Assembly (NCBI GenBank): GCA_036841525.1
Contig: DAITVZ010000005.1
Span: 1-64,000 of the forward strand
Direction of reading: 5' to 3'
DNA from: JAAYEA01 sp012689325
Lineage (GTDB): Bacteria; Chloroflexota; Anaerolineae; JAAYEA01
DNA: 64,000 nucleotides
Position 1 is the stretch's first letter. Every line of letters begins with the position of its first letter. The translations under genes were made by a program, and so were the position numbers. The notes under the pieces were generated by a model. The model had not been told where the DNA came from. It was given only the letters and a program-made list of their open reading frames with translations, and did not search any database. Below, piece by piece: positions 42,563 to 51,105 of the stretch.

Positions 42563-45031
42563 CTACCCCGCCCTCCGCAAAAGCCTCATGCTGTTGAGGA
42601 TGACGAGCATCGAGGTGCCCACGTCGGCAAAGACCGCCATCCAGAGCGTGGCCGCGCCCGCCACCGCCAGCGCCAGGAAAAGCGCCTTGATCGCCAGCGA
42701 GACGAGGATATTCTGCCGGATCGTGGCCAGGGTACGGCGGCCCAGCCGGATGGTCGGCGCCAGCTTGGCCAGGTCGTCGGACATGAGCGCCACGTCCGCC
42801 GTCTCCAGCGCCGCGTCGGTGCCGATGGCGCCCATGGCGATGCCCACGCTGGCCTGCGCCAGCGCCGGGGCGTCGTTGACACCGTCGCCCACCATGGCGA
42901 CCCGCCCGTACTCGCTCAGCAGCCCGCGCACCGCCTCCACCTTGTCCGCCGGCGAGAGCCCCGCGCGCACCTGCTCGATCCCCGCCTGCTTGGCGATGGC
43001 CGCCGCCGTGGCCGGGTTATCGCCGGTGAGCATCACCACGTCGGCGATCCCCGCCGCGCGCAGGTCGCTGACCGCCTGCGCCGCCGTGGGCCGGAGCCGG
43101 TCCGCCACGGCGATCAGGCCGCGCCGCCCGCAGCAAAGGTCGGCCACCACCATGGTCGTCTGCCCGTTCCCCGCCGCCGCCTCCACGCGCTGGCAAAAGT
43201 CGCCCTCGCAGTGGTCTCCCTCGCCGTTGGCGTGGACGTAGGCGTGGCTGCCCACCACCACCTGGTGGCCGCCCACCGTCCCGCGGATGCCCCGCCCCGG
43301 CTCGGACTGCACATCCTCCGCCGCCGGGCCATCGCCCAGCCCCAGCCGCTCCGCCTCGGCCACCACCGCCTTGGCCAGGGGATGGGGCGAATGCCGCTCC
43401 ACCGCCGCCGCCTGCGTCAGGAGGCCCTGGTAAGCGAGGCAGCGGTCGGGCAACACGTCCACGTCGTTGTGCTGGTCGCAGCCGCCGCCCACCACGATCG
43501 GCTCGCCGCGGGTGAGCGTCCCCGTCTTGTCAAAGGCGACCGCGCGCACCGCTCCCAGCTCTTCCAAGTACGCCCCGCCCTTGACCAGCACGCCCATCCG
43601 CGCCGCCGCCGAGATGGCGCTGACGATGCTCACCGGCGTCGAGATCACCAGCGCGCAGGGGCACGAGATCACCAGCAGCACCAGGGCGCGGTAGAACCAC
43701 TCAGCCCAGCCGCCCAGGCCCGATAGCGGCGGCAGGACCGCCACCAAGAGCGCCCCGGCGATAACCAGGGGCGTATAGACCCGCGCGAAGCGGTCCACGA
43801 AGCGCTGCGAGGGCGCCTTGCTGGCCTGCGCCTCCTCCACCATGCGGATGATCCGCGCGATGGTGTTGTCCTGCGCCAGCCGGGTGACCCGCACCGTCAG
43901 CGAGCCCTCGCCATTGATGGTCCCGGCATAGACGGCGTCGCCGATCGCCTTCTCCACCGGCAGGCTCTCGCCGGTGACGGGCGCCTGGTTGACCGCCGAG
44001 TGGCCGGACTCGATATCGCCATCCATGGGAATGCGGTCGCTGGGGCGCACCAGGATGCGGTCGCCCACCGCCAGCGCCTCCACCGGCACCTGCACCTGCG
44101 CGTCGCCCACCAGCTTGTAAGCCACCTTGGGCGCCAGCGACATCAGCGCGCGGATGGCGTGGCGGGCGCGGTTCACCGTATAGCTCTCCAGGGTATTGCC
44201 CAGGGAAAAGAGAAAGATGACCATGGCCCCCTCGACCCATTCGCCGAGGATCATCGCCCCGACGGCGGCCAGGGTCATCAGCGCGTTCATGTCCAGCGAG
44301 CGGGTGGCGCGAAAGCCGAACCAGCCGGACTTGGCCACGTAATAGCCGCCCACCAGGATGGCCAGGGCGTACAGGGCGGTGCTGGCCGCCTCAGGCGCGC
44401 CCAGCAGCCGCAGCGCCAGGGCCAGCACGATGGCCAGCCCGGCCCCGGCCGTGGTCAGGTCGCGGCGCCTGGCCAGCAGCCGCCCCCACCAGGAGGGCGC
44501 ACCCTCGGCCTGGGGCGCCGCGTTGGGGGTCCGCTCGCCGCGCAGCGTGACGGGATGGCCCATCTGCTGGCCCACCTCGGTCACGGCGCGATGAAGCGCC
44601 TCGCGCTCCTCCGCCGCGCGGGGGGTCACCGTCAGCACCGCCGTGGCGAAATTGAGCGTCGCCTCCGCCGCGCCGGCCAGACCGCGCACCGCCCCCTCAA
44701 AGTGGGCGGCGCAATCGGCGCAGTCCAGCTCGCCCACGTCATAGGCCAGCTCCAGCGCCGGCTCCGCCACGGGGACGGGGTACAGCTCGCCGCGCAGCGT
44801 CACCGGGTGGCCCATCTGCTGGCCCAGCCGCGTCACCGCCTGATGGGCGGCCAGGCGCGCCGCCTCGCCGGGCGCCGGCGTCACCGTCAGCACCGCCGTG
44901 GCAAAGCTGAGGGTCGCCGCGGCCACCCCCTCGGCGTTCTGGACCGCCTCCTCAAAGTGGGCGGCGCAATCGGCGCAGTCCAGCTCGCCCACGTCATAGA
45001 CCAGGTCTCGCACTAGGCTCGTCTCGTCCAT
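42563..45031 (-). CDS. Heavy-metal P1B-type ATPase with two N-terminal metal-binding domains
   Basis: The 822-residue exporter has two HMA domains, each with the DCADC site (VGELDCADCAAHFE at about residues 17-30 and again at about 98-111), a CPC transmembrane motif (ISCPCALVIST), the phosphorylation site DKTGTLT and MLTGDN and GVNDAPAL. The DCADC site resembles ZntA-type zinc/cadmium/lead ATPases. Between DKTGTLT and HP there is a Cys/His-containing insert with CDQHNDV, possibly another metal site. ATG 45031 follows GGGAG. An ArsR-type regulator lies upstream on the same strand, separated by a family B hairpin. Confidence 0.92.
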   Translation of the reverse strand: MDETSLVRDLVYDVGELDCADCAAHFEEAVQNAEGVAAATLSFATAVLTVTPAPGEAARLAAHQAVTRLGQQMGHPVTLRGELYPVPVAEPALELAYDVGELDCADCAAHFEGAVRGLAGAAEATLNFATAVLTVTPRAAEEREALHRAVTEVGQQMGHPVTLRGERTPNAAPQAEGAPSWWGRLLARRRDLTTAGAGLAIVLALALRLLGAPEAASTALYALAILVGGYYVAKSGWFGFRATRSLDMNALMTLAAVGAMILGEWVEGAMVIFLFSLGNTLESYTVNRARHAIRALMSLAPKVAYKLVGDAQVQVPVEALAVGDRILVRPSDRIPMDGDIESGHSAVNQAPVTGESLPVEKAIGDAVYAGTINGEGSLTVRVTRLAQDNTIARIIRMVEEAQASKAPSQRFVDRFARVYTPLVIAGALLVAVLPPLSGLGGWAEWFYRALVLLVISCPCALVISTPVSIVSAISAAARMGVLVKGGAYLEELGAVRAVAFDKTGTLTRGEPIVVGGGCDQHNDVDVLPDRCLAYQGLLTQAAAVERHSPHPLAKAVVAEAERLGLGDGPAAEDVQSEPGRGIRGTVGGHQVVVGSHAYVHANGEGDHCEGDFCQRVEAAAGNGQTTMVVADLCCGRRGLIAVADRLRPTAAQAVSDLRAAGIADVVMLTGDNPATAAAIAKQAGIEQVRAGLSPADKVEAVRGLLSEYGRVAMVGDGVNDAPALAQASVGIAMGAIGTDAALETADVALMSDDLAKLAPTIRLGRRTLATIRQNILVSLAIKALFLALAVAGAATLWMAVFADVGTSMLVILNSMRLLRRAG

Positions 45032-45054
45032 CGTCTCATCTCCCACCAACACCT

Positions 45055-45136
45055 ACCACGAAATACACGAAATACACGAAATACACGAAAAAGGAAAGGC
45101 CAACTCCTATTTCGTGTATTTGGTGTGTTTTGTGGT
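45055..45136. repeat. Family B hairpin repeat, copy 3
   Basis: ACCACGAAATACACGAAATA on the left, TATTTCGTGTATTTGGTGTG then TTTTGTGGT on the right. It fills most of the space between the ArsR-type regulator and the P-type ATPase. Confidence 0.85.
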
Positions 45137-45149
45137 TTCATCTCCTGTA

Positions 45150-45464
45150 TCACATGTGGCAGCAGTGGTCCAGGCCCGCCCGGTAGAGGACCTCGATATG
45201 CTCGTCGTCCAGCAGGTAATAGACCTCGCGGCCCTTGCGCTCCCAGCGCACCAGGCGGCTGTTCCGCAGCAGGCGCAACTGGTGCGACACCGCCGACAGG
45301 CTCAGCCCCAGCGCCGCGGCGATCTCACCCACGTTCAGCTCGCGCCCCAGCAGCGCCGAGATGATCTGCACGCGCGTGGGGTCGGACAGGACCTGAAAGA
45401 GGTTGGCCAGGTCCTGGGCCATCCTGGGCTCCAACAGGGCCACGGGGGCCGCTTCCGCGCTCAT
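45150..45464 (-). CDS. ArsR/SmtB family metal-responsive repressor
   Basis: The 104-residue winged-helix protein shows LFQVLSDPTRVQIISALLGR, ELNVGEIAAALGLSLSAVSH (recognition helix) and LVRWERKGREVYYLLDD. The C-terminal helix DDEHIEVLYRAGLDHCCHM contains the Asp/His...His pattern of SmtB/CzrA alpha-5 zinc sensors plus a terminal CCHM. The ELCVCDL cysteines of CadC/ArsR are absent (ELNVGEI). It should repress its own promoter and the downstream P-type ATPase until Zn or a similar metal binds. An operator-like palindrome overlaps the promoter. Confidence 0.9.
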   Translation of the reverse strand: MSAEAAPVALLEPRMAQDLANLFQVLSDPTRVQIISALLGRELNVGEIAAALGLSLSAVSHQLRLLRNSRLVRWERKGREVYYLLDDEHIEVLYRAGLDHCCHM

Positions 45465-45480
45465 CGCCTTCTCCTATCAC

Positions 45481-45535
45481 ACTTGAACAATTGATCAACT
45501 GTTTGCTATTATAGCACGGAATCGGCGCTTGTCAA
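45481..45535 (-). promoter_or_regulatory. Promoter and palindromic operator of the ArsR-type regulator
   Basis: Minus strand: -35 TTGACA (45535-45530), 16-bp spacer, -10 TATAAT (45513-45508). An imperfect dyad, AACAGTTGATCAATTGTT, lies at the start site (about 45487-45504), where an SmtB-type repressor would bind. Confidence 0.75.
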
Positions 45536-45545
45536 GGGGGTAGAC

Positions 45546-45574
45546 GAAAAAAGCAGGTCCCCCGGGGGACCTGC
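45546..45574 (-). terminator. Intrinsic terminator after the WD40-like gene
   Basis: Minus strand: perfect 11-bp hairpin GCAGGTCCCCCGGGGGACCT then GC (45574-45553), followed by TTTTTT (45551-45546). It is the first part of a family A-like repeat. Confidence 0.8.
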
Positions 45575-45644
45575 CCTCCTCTCAGCCCACCCGCGGGTCC
45601 CCGAGGGGACCTGCCATCCTCAGCCAGGGACCTCGGTCCCTGGC
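45554..45644. repeat. Family A-like repeat, diverged copy 6
   Basis: CAGGTCCCCCGGGGGACCTG, then GGTCCCCGAGGGGACCTGCC, then GCCAGGGACCTCGGTCCCTG. The first part is the terminator above, so these elements can serve as gene ends. Confidence 0.65.
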
Positions 45645-45658
45645 CCCCCAGTGCGCTC

Positions 45659-47146
45659 CTACGGCGCCACGCCCGGGCAGGTCTCCCGATACGGCCCCTC
45701 CGCGCCGAGGTAGCGCGCCCATTCGGCGGCGCTGAGGTTGCGAGCCGCGCGGGCGCAGGCCACCGCCGCAAGGTCCGCCAGGTCCCGCAGCATCGGAAGC
45801 CCCTCACCGTCCCGCCAGACGCTCATGCCATCCAGCGCATTGCGGCGCGAGCTGGCGATCACCTGCGAGCTGGCGGGCGTCTCCTGGCATTCGCCCCCCT
45901 GGCACGAGAACTCGCCGGATTCGGTCAGCACCGTGACCTGGCTGCCGCTGAGTGACCACCAGGCCTCGCGTATCTCGTCCCGCGCGAGGCCCGCCGGCCT
46001 GGACCAGGCGGCGCGGGCGCTCCCAGTGGCCGCATCCAACAACAGAAGGTCGCTCCCGCAGGCCAAGAGCAACTGGGCATCGTCCGGGCTCCAGGCCAGA
46101 TAGGTGCACTCGCCTCGCTCCGACTGGGCTGGCCACAGCCTCTCGCCGGTGCGGGCGTTCCAGGCGGCCACCTCGCGTCGTGACGCGCCGATGACGGCGA
46201 CGCGGGAACCGTCGTGGCTCCAGGCGCAGGCGCTGACGCTCCCTTCGCCCTGCAGGTCGGCGAGGTGGGTTCCCGTCGCCCCGTCCCAGATGGCCAGGCC
46301 GCCGCCATCGCGCGCGCCGAGGAGGCGCCAGTCCGGCGAGGGCCAGGCCGTGCTCAGGCCAGGGGCAGCAGAGGCCGCATCGGCGGGCCGTTGCTCCCAG
46401 GCCCGCCAGCGCGGGTGTCCCAGGGCGCGGGCGAGCGCCGCGCTGATGGCGTCGGCGTTGGCAAAGAAGCAGTCTTGGCTCAGACACCAGTCGTCGACCG
46501 GCAACCGCTGGGCCGCCTCCACCGCGAGCAGGAGGGCCAGGTCTCGGTCCTCCGGCAAGGCGGCCCGCGACTCGGCCACCAGCCGATGCACCCGCTCCAG
46601 GGCCAACTGCCGCTGCATGGCGGCTGCCCGCTCCTTCGCCTGGTCGCGCGCCTCCGCCAGGGCGCGGCTCTCGGCCTGCAGGGCCACGGCCGCCTGCGCC
46701 GTCGCCGCGAGCTGCGCCTGCGCCGCCGCCTGAGCCGCCGAGAGATCGGCGCCCCGCTGCTGGGCGGCCCGCCAGGCGCACAGGGCCAGCAACAGGCCGA
46801 TCACCGCCAGGGTGATGGCGCCGCGCAACAGGCCCTGCCGCGCGAGCTCGCGTTGGGCGCCGCGCGCGGCCTCGCGGCACTCCCGGATAAAGTCGCCCTC
46901 CGCCTCGGTCAAGGCCTCTGGATGGCCGCTGGCCCAGCGCTCGGCCTCGGCCAGCGCCTCGTCGCGCAACAGCAGCCCCGCGGGGGAGCCGTGGGCCTCC
47001 CAGAGCGCCGCCTGCTCGCGCAGCAGGCTGCCCGGCGCCTGAGGGGTCTGGCCCCAGGAACCGTCCGGCGGCGCGGTCAGCAACCACGAGCGCTCCCCGC
47101 GCCAACTGGCCGGCGGTCTCGGCATGGGCATCCTCCCGGCGTTCAT
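45659..47146 (-). CDS. nSTAND1/WD40-like protein lacking the NTPase domain
   Basis: The 495-residue product has an N-terminal segment (LLREQAALWEAHGSPAGLLL then ALAEAERWASGHPEALTEAE) and a C-terminal LAAVACARAARNLSAAEWAR region like those found near the ends of nSTAND1 NTPases with WD40 repeats. One transmembrane helix (ITLAVIGLLLALCAW, about residues 111-125) and a coiled coil follow. The WD40-like repeats include SVSACAWSHDGSRVAVIG and ECTYLAWSPDDAQLLLACG. No STAND NTPase domain or effector is visible upstream, so this may be a truncated or free-standing sensor. It overlaps the preceding small gene (ATGA). Confidence 0.65.
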   Translation of the reverse strand: MNAGRMPMPRPPASWRGERSWLLTAPPDGSWGQTPQAPGSLLREQAALWEAHGSPAGLLLRDEALAEAERWASGHPEALTEAEGDFIRECREAARGAQRELARQGLLRGAITLAVIGLLLALCAWRAAQQRGADLSAAQAAAQAQLAATAQAAVALQAESRALAEARDQAKERAAAMQRQLALERVHRLVAESRAALPEDRDLALLLAVEAAQRLPVDDWCLSQDCFFANADAISAALARALGHPRWRAWEQRPADAASAAPGLSTAWPSPDWRLLGARDGGGLAIWDGATGTHLADLQGEGSVSACAWSHDGSRVAVIGASRREVAAWNARTGERLWPAQSERGECTYLAWSPDDAQLLLACGSDLLLLDAATGSARAAWSRPAGLARDEIREAWWSLSGSQVTVLTESGEFSCQGGECQETPASSQVIASSRRNALDGMSVWRDGEGLPMLRDLADLAAVACARAARNLSAAEWARYLGAEGPYRETCPGVAP

Positions 47147-47370
47147 GGCTCACCCTCCTCCCCGGGCGCGGCGGGAGCGGCGCTCAGGCTCTCGGCGTCG
47201 GCGCGCTGCATCTCGGCGCGGAGGTAGGCCACCAGCTCGGCGAGGTCCGCAAAGCCGATGCGCCCCTCCGCCAGCGGCGGCTGCAGCGAGGCGCGCCAGG
47301 CGCACCCGGCCTGGCGGCTGGGCCGCCAGAGCCGCAAGAGATAGGCCCGATATCCCGTCTCGCCCTCCAT
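47143..47370 (-). CDS. Small protein preceding the WD40-like gene
   Basis: The 75-residue product GYRAYLLRLWRPSRQAGCAW then RASLQPPLAEGRIGFADLAE resembles small proteins I have seen described next to Chloroflexota signalling genes, in which a WRASL...G...F.dL.eL pattern recurs. Its stop overlaps the start of the downstream WD40-like gene, so they form an operon. Function unknown. Confidence 0.55.
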   Translation of the reverse strand: MEGETGYRAYLLRLWRPSRQAGCAWRASLQPPLAEGRIGFADLAELVAYLRAEMQRADAESLSAAPAAPGEEGEP

Positions 47371-47486
47371 CTCGCTCCTCTCCTATCCATCTGGCCCCAG
47401 CATAGCGCAGGCCTCTCTGCGGGCGCTCAATGGGCTCTCAACGGGCGCTCCACGGCTGAGAAATGGCCCCAACCTTGGCCTTTTTA

Positions 47487-47495
47487 TGGTATAAT
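47487..47495 (+). promoter_or_regulatory. Extended -10 promoter for the BTAD regulator
   Basis: TGG-TATAAT at 47487-47495, about 40 nt before the start ATG 47537. No clear -35 is seen. Confidence 0.55.
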
Positions 47496-47536
47496 AGGGC
47501 CAGCGGGTCCTTTGTCAGTGGTTCCGGGAGGCCAAG

Positions 47537-50500
47537 ATGGCCCATCTGTACCTGAAGCTGCTGGGGCCTTTTCACGCCACGCTGGACGGCGCGCCGCTCG
47601 AGGGGCTGCGCTATGACAAAGCGCGCGCCCTGCTCAGCTACCTCGCCATGGAAGCGGCCCGCCCCCACCCCCGCGAAAAGCTCGCCGGCCTCCTTTGGCC
47701 CGACCACCCCGAGAGCGCCGCCCGGCAAAACCTCAACCAGGCCCTCTTTGTCTTGCGCCGCGCCTTGCGCGAGCCCGAGGCCGCGGTCCCCTTCTTGTTG
47801 AGCGCCCCCGACCGCGTGCAGTGGAACCCCGCCAGCGACGCCGCCGTGGACGCGCGGGAGCTGGCCGCGCTGGTGGCAGCGTGCCAGGCGCACGAGCACG
47901 TCCGGCAAGAAGCCTGCGCCGAGTGCCTGCCGCGGCTGGAGCAGGCGGCAGCGCTCTACGAGGGACCGTTCCTGGAGGGCTTTTCCTTGGCGGACGCGCC
48001 CGAGTTCGAGGAGTGGTGCAGCTTGCAGCGCGAGCGCGCCCAGCGGCTGGCGGTGCAGGCGCTGGCCGGGCTGGCCGAGGCCCGCTGCCAGCGCAGGGAG
48101 TACACGCAGGCGCTGGAGGCGGCGCGCCGGGCGGAGGCGCTGGACCCCTGGCAGGAGGAGACGCAGCGGCAGCTCATGACGCTCTTGGCCGAGAGCGGCG
48201 ACCGCAACGCTGCCCTGGCGCAGTACGAGCGCTGCCGGGAAGCGCTGCAGCGCGAGTTGGGGGTGGAGCCGGCCGCCGAGACGACGGCGCTCTGTGAGCG
48301 CATCCGCGAGGGGCAGGTCGGGAGCCCGCCCGGACCCCAGGGCGCCGAGCAGCTCTCCAGCCTCCCCGCCTCGCTCTTTCCCCTGGTGGGGCGCGCCGAG
48401 GAGCTGGCCCGGCTTTCGGCCTGCCTCCGCGACCCGGACTGCCGCCTGCTGACCATCCTCGGCCCGGGCGGCGTCGGCAAGACGCGGCTGGCCGTGGAGG
48501 TCTGCGGGATCGCGAGCGACGCGTTCCAGCACGGGATAGGCTTTGTCCCGCTCTCGGCGGTATCGGCAGACGGGCTGCTCTCGGCCATCGCCGGGGCGCT
48601 GGGCTTTGCCTTCTACGCGGGGGCGGGCGTTCCGCCGAGGGAGCAGTTGCTCGCCTACCTGCGGCGGAAGCGGACCCTGCTCGTCCTCGATGGCTGCGAG
48701 CACCTTCTGGACGGCATGGCTCTGGTCGGCGAGATCCTGGCGACGGCGCCGGGGGTCAAGGTGCTGGCCACCTCGCGGGCGCGGCTCAACCTGCCGGGGG
48801 AGCAGCTCTTCCCGCTGGAGGGGCTGGCCCTCACCCCTGCCCCCTCTCCCAAGGCGTTGGGAGAGGGGAACAGGGCGGCGTTTCACGCCGCATCGGTTTC
48901 AGACGCGTTGGAGGGGCGGGGTGAGGCTCCGGCGGTCGCGCTCTTTATCGCCGCGGCGCAGCGGGCGCGGCCCGGCTACGCGCCGACCGACGCCGACGCC
49001 CCCGCGGTGGCGGCCATCTGCCAGCGGGTGGAAGGGCTGCCCCTGGCGCTGCTGCTCGCCGCGACCTGGATGCACCTGCTCAGCCCCCCGGAGATCGCCG
49101 CCCAATTGCAGGAGGACTCGGGGCGCGGCCTCGACTTGCTCGCCGCCGACTGGCAGGGCGTACCCGAGCCGGAGCGGAGCATGCGGGCCACCCTGGACCG
49201 CTCCTGGTCGCTCTTGGGGGAGCGGGAGCAGGCGATCCTGGCGGGGCTGGCGGTTTTCCGCGGGGGGTTCACGGCGGAGGCGGCGGAGGCGGTGACCGGG
49301 GCCACGCTGCGCGACCTGGCCCGGCTGGCCGATCGCTCGCTGATCTACCGGCGCGAGTCGGGGCGCTACGACCTCCACGACCTGCTGCGCGAGTACGCGG
49401 CGGCCAAGCTGGCAGCGACGGCGGATAGCGGCGAGAGAGCCCGCGAGCGGGCGGCAAGTTACCTGGCGCGTTGCCTGGCGGCGTGGCAGCAGGAGATCTT
49501 TGGCCCAGGCCAGCCGGAGGCGCTGGACCGGATCGAGCGAGAGCTGGGCAACGTGGTAGCTTGCTGGGAATGGGCGCTGGCCAGGGAGCGGGCCGACTGG
49601 CTGGCCGTGGCCGCCGAGAGCGTTGGCCGGCACGAGATCCTTCGCCAGCCCATTCATGGGGTGTCCTGGACGGCAACAGCGACTGCGCTGCGGGAGTGGA
49701 TCGGCCGCAAACGAGGTCAGGAGCCGGCGGCCTGGCTCGATGAGGCTCGCGCCCTGGGGCGGGTGGCCTTTTGGGTGCGCTGGCTCTTTGCGCTGCCGTT
49801 GGAGCCCACGCGGGAGCTGCTGGCGGAGAGCCTGGCCCTGCTGGAAGAGCAGGAGCGAGGGGGGCAAGAGGTTCGCCTGGAGAAGGCGCAGGTGCTGCTG
49901 GCCCTGGGGCATGCTTCCACCTTTGATCAGACGGCAAGAAGGCGCTGGTTGGTGCCGGCCCTTGAGCTGTTCTCCGCTCTGGGTCAGCGGGCCTATGCGG
50001 CCAAGGCATCGCGATATATAGGCATAGGATACCGGATCGAGCGCGATCTGGCCCAGGCCAGGAAGGCGCACGACCAGGAGCTCGCACTGATCCGCCAGGT
50101 GGGAGACCCCAACGGGCTGGGGACGGCCCTCGACGAGTCTGCGCTGCTGGCCCTCTACGAAGGCGACGCGGGGCGGGCCGAGCGGGAAGCGCGGGAGGCC
50201 TGGGCCCTCAACTGGGGCCGGGGCCGCAATTACCGGCTCACCTTTTCACAGTCGCTGGGCTTTGCGCTGTGGGCAGTCGGCAAGTACGAGGAGGCGCTGG
50301 CCTGGGCCGAGGGGATGATTCCGACCTGGGAGCGGGAGATGCCCGCCACGGCCTATCTGCCCCATCTGCATGGCGCCATCGCGCTGATGCACCTGGGGCG
50401 CTACGCCGAGGCGCGGACGCGCCTCGAAGGCATCAGCCAGCGCTTCAATTCGTTTGCTTACGGCACCGATATAGTCCTGTACCTGGGGTTCGTCGCCATC

Positions 50501-50992
50501 GCGAAGGGGCGCTACGCTGAGGCAGCCAACCGGGGGCAGGAGGCTGAGGAACGACGTCAGGGCGGCCAAGCTGGGGCTGGCCGAGGGTGGGTGGCCTCGC
50601 TCCTGCTGGGACTGGCCGAACGGAGGCTGGGGCGCAGGGAAGAGGCCAGAGAGCACCTGATCACCGCCGCCTGTTATTCCTGGCGCGCGCGCATGTCGTA
50701 CTACTTTGCGCCCTGGCCGGTGAGCGATGCACCCCTGCCCTGGGCGGCGCTGCTGCTCCGCGATCAGGGCCGTGTGGAACTTGCGCTGGAGCTGCGGGCG
50801 CTGGCCTTGCAGCGGCCCTGGTTCGCCAACTCGCGCTGGTTCCACGACGTGTTTTGGGAGCCAATCGTCGCAGCCGCGGCCACGCTCTCGCCAGAGGTCG
50901 TCGCCGCCGCCGAGGAGCGGGGTCGGCAGCGGGACGCGGCGGCGACGGTGCGCGAGCTCATCGCCGAACTGGAGGGCGAGACAGGGTCCTGA
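47537..50992 (+). CDS. SARP/BTAD-domain STAND transcriptional regulator
   Basis: The 1151-residue protein resembles AfsR-type regulators. The N-terminal winged helix and BTAD domain (about 1-255) show LKLLGPFHATLDGAPLEGLR and LLWPDHPESAARQNLNQALF. An NB-ARC-like NTPase follows with ILGPGGVGKTRLAVEVCG (about residue 315) and LLVLDGCEHLLDG, then an arginine-rich winged helix and TPR-like repeats at the C-terminus. It probably senses a signal through the TPR region and activates transcription. An in-frame palindromic element (48829-48926) adds about 33 residues inside the NTPase region, near residue 431-463. The upstream, divergent WD40-like pair may be functionally linked. Confidence 0.85.
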   Translation: MAHLYLKLLGPFHATLDGAPLEGLRYDKARALLSYLAMEAARPHPREKLAGLLWPDHPESAARQNLNQALFVLRRALREPEAAVPFLLSAPDRVQWNPASDAAVDARELAALVAACQAHEHVRQEACAECLPRLEQAAALYEGPFLEGFSLADAPEFEEWCSLQRERAQRLAVQALAGLAEARCQRREYTQALEAARRAEALDPWQEETQRQLMTLLAESGDRNAALAQYERCREALQRELGVEPAAETTALCERIREGQVGSPPGPQGAEQLSSLPASLFPLVGRAEELARLSACLRDPDCRLLTILGPGGVGKTRLAVEVCGIASDAFQHGIGFVPLSAVSADGLLSAIAGALGFAFYAGAGVPPREQLLAYLRRKRTLLVLDGCEHLLDGMALVGEILATAPGVKVLATSRARLNLPGEQLFPLEGLALTPAPSPKALGEGNRAAFHAASVSDALEGRGEAPAVALFIAAAQRARPGYAPTDADAPAVAAICQRVEGLPLALLLAATWMHLLSPPEIAAQLQEDSGRGLDLLAADWQGVPEPERSMRATLDRSWSLLGEREQAILAGLAVFRGGFTAEAAEAVTGATLRDLARLADRSLIYRRESGRYDLHDLLREYAAAKLAATADSGERARERAASYLARCLAAWQQEIFGPGQPEALDRIERELGNVVACWEWALARERADWLAVAAESVGRHEILRQPIHGVSWTATATALREWIGRKRGQEPAAWLDEARALGRVAFWVRWLFALPLEPTRELLAESLALLEEQERGGQEVRLEKAQVLLALGHASTFDQTARRRWLVPALELFSALGQRAYAAKASRYIGIGYRIERDLAQARKAHDQELALIRQVGDPNGLGTALDESALLALYEGDAGRAEREAREAWALNWGRGRNYRLTFSQSLGFALWAVGKYEEALAWAEGMIPTWEREMPATAYLPHLHGAIALMHLGRYAEARTRLEGISQRFNSFAYGTDIVLYLGFVAIAKGRYAEAANRGQEAEERRQGGQAGAGRGWVASLLLGLAERRLGRREEAREHLITAACYSWRARMSYYFAPWPVSDAPLPWAALLLRDQGRVELALELRALALQRPWFANSRWFHDVFWEPIVAAAATLSPEVVAAAEERGRQRDAAATVRELIAELEGETGS
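48829..48926. repeat. Palindromic element inserted in frame in the BTAD regulator
   Basis: Outer arms CCCTCACCCCTGCCCC and GGGGCGGGGTGAGG, inner hairpins CCTCTCCCAAGGCGTTGGGAG then AGG and GCGGCGTTTCACGCCGC. It encodes LTPAPSPKALGEGN and a tail ending LEGRGEAP. I have met similar LTPxPSPxGxGE insertions in many protein sequences, where they mark in-frame copies of a dispersed palindrome. Confidence 0.8.
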
Positions 50993-51105
50993 GGGGACGG
51001 GGCGCGGCGGCCCAGGCCATCACTCGCCCGCCGGATGTGGAAACCTTTCGTGGCCGGCCGTCGTAGTAACATGGTCAGCCCATTCGATCGCGAAAGGAAG
51101 AGAGC

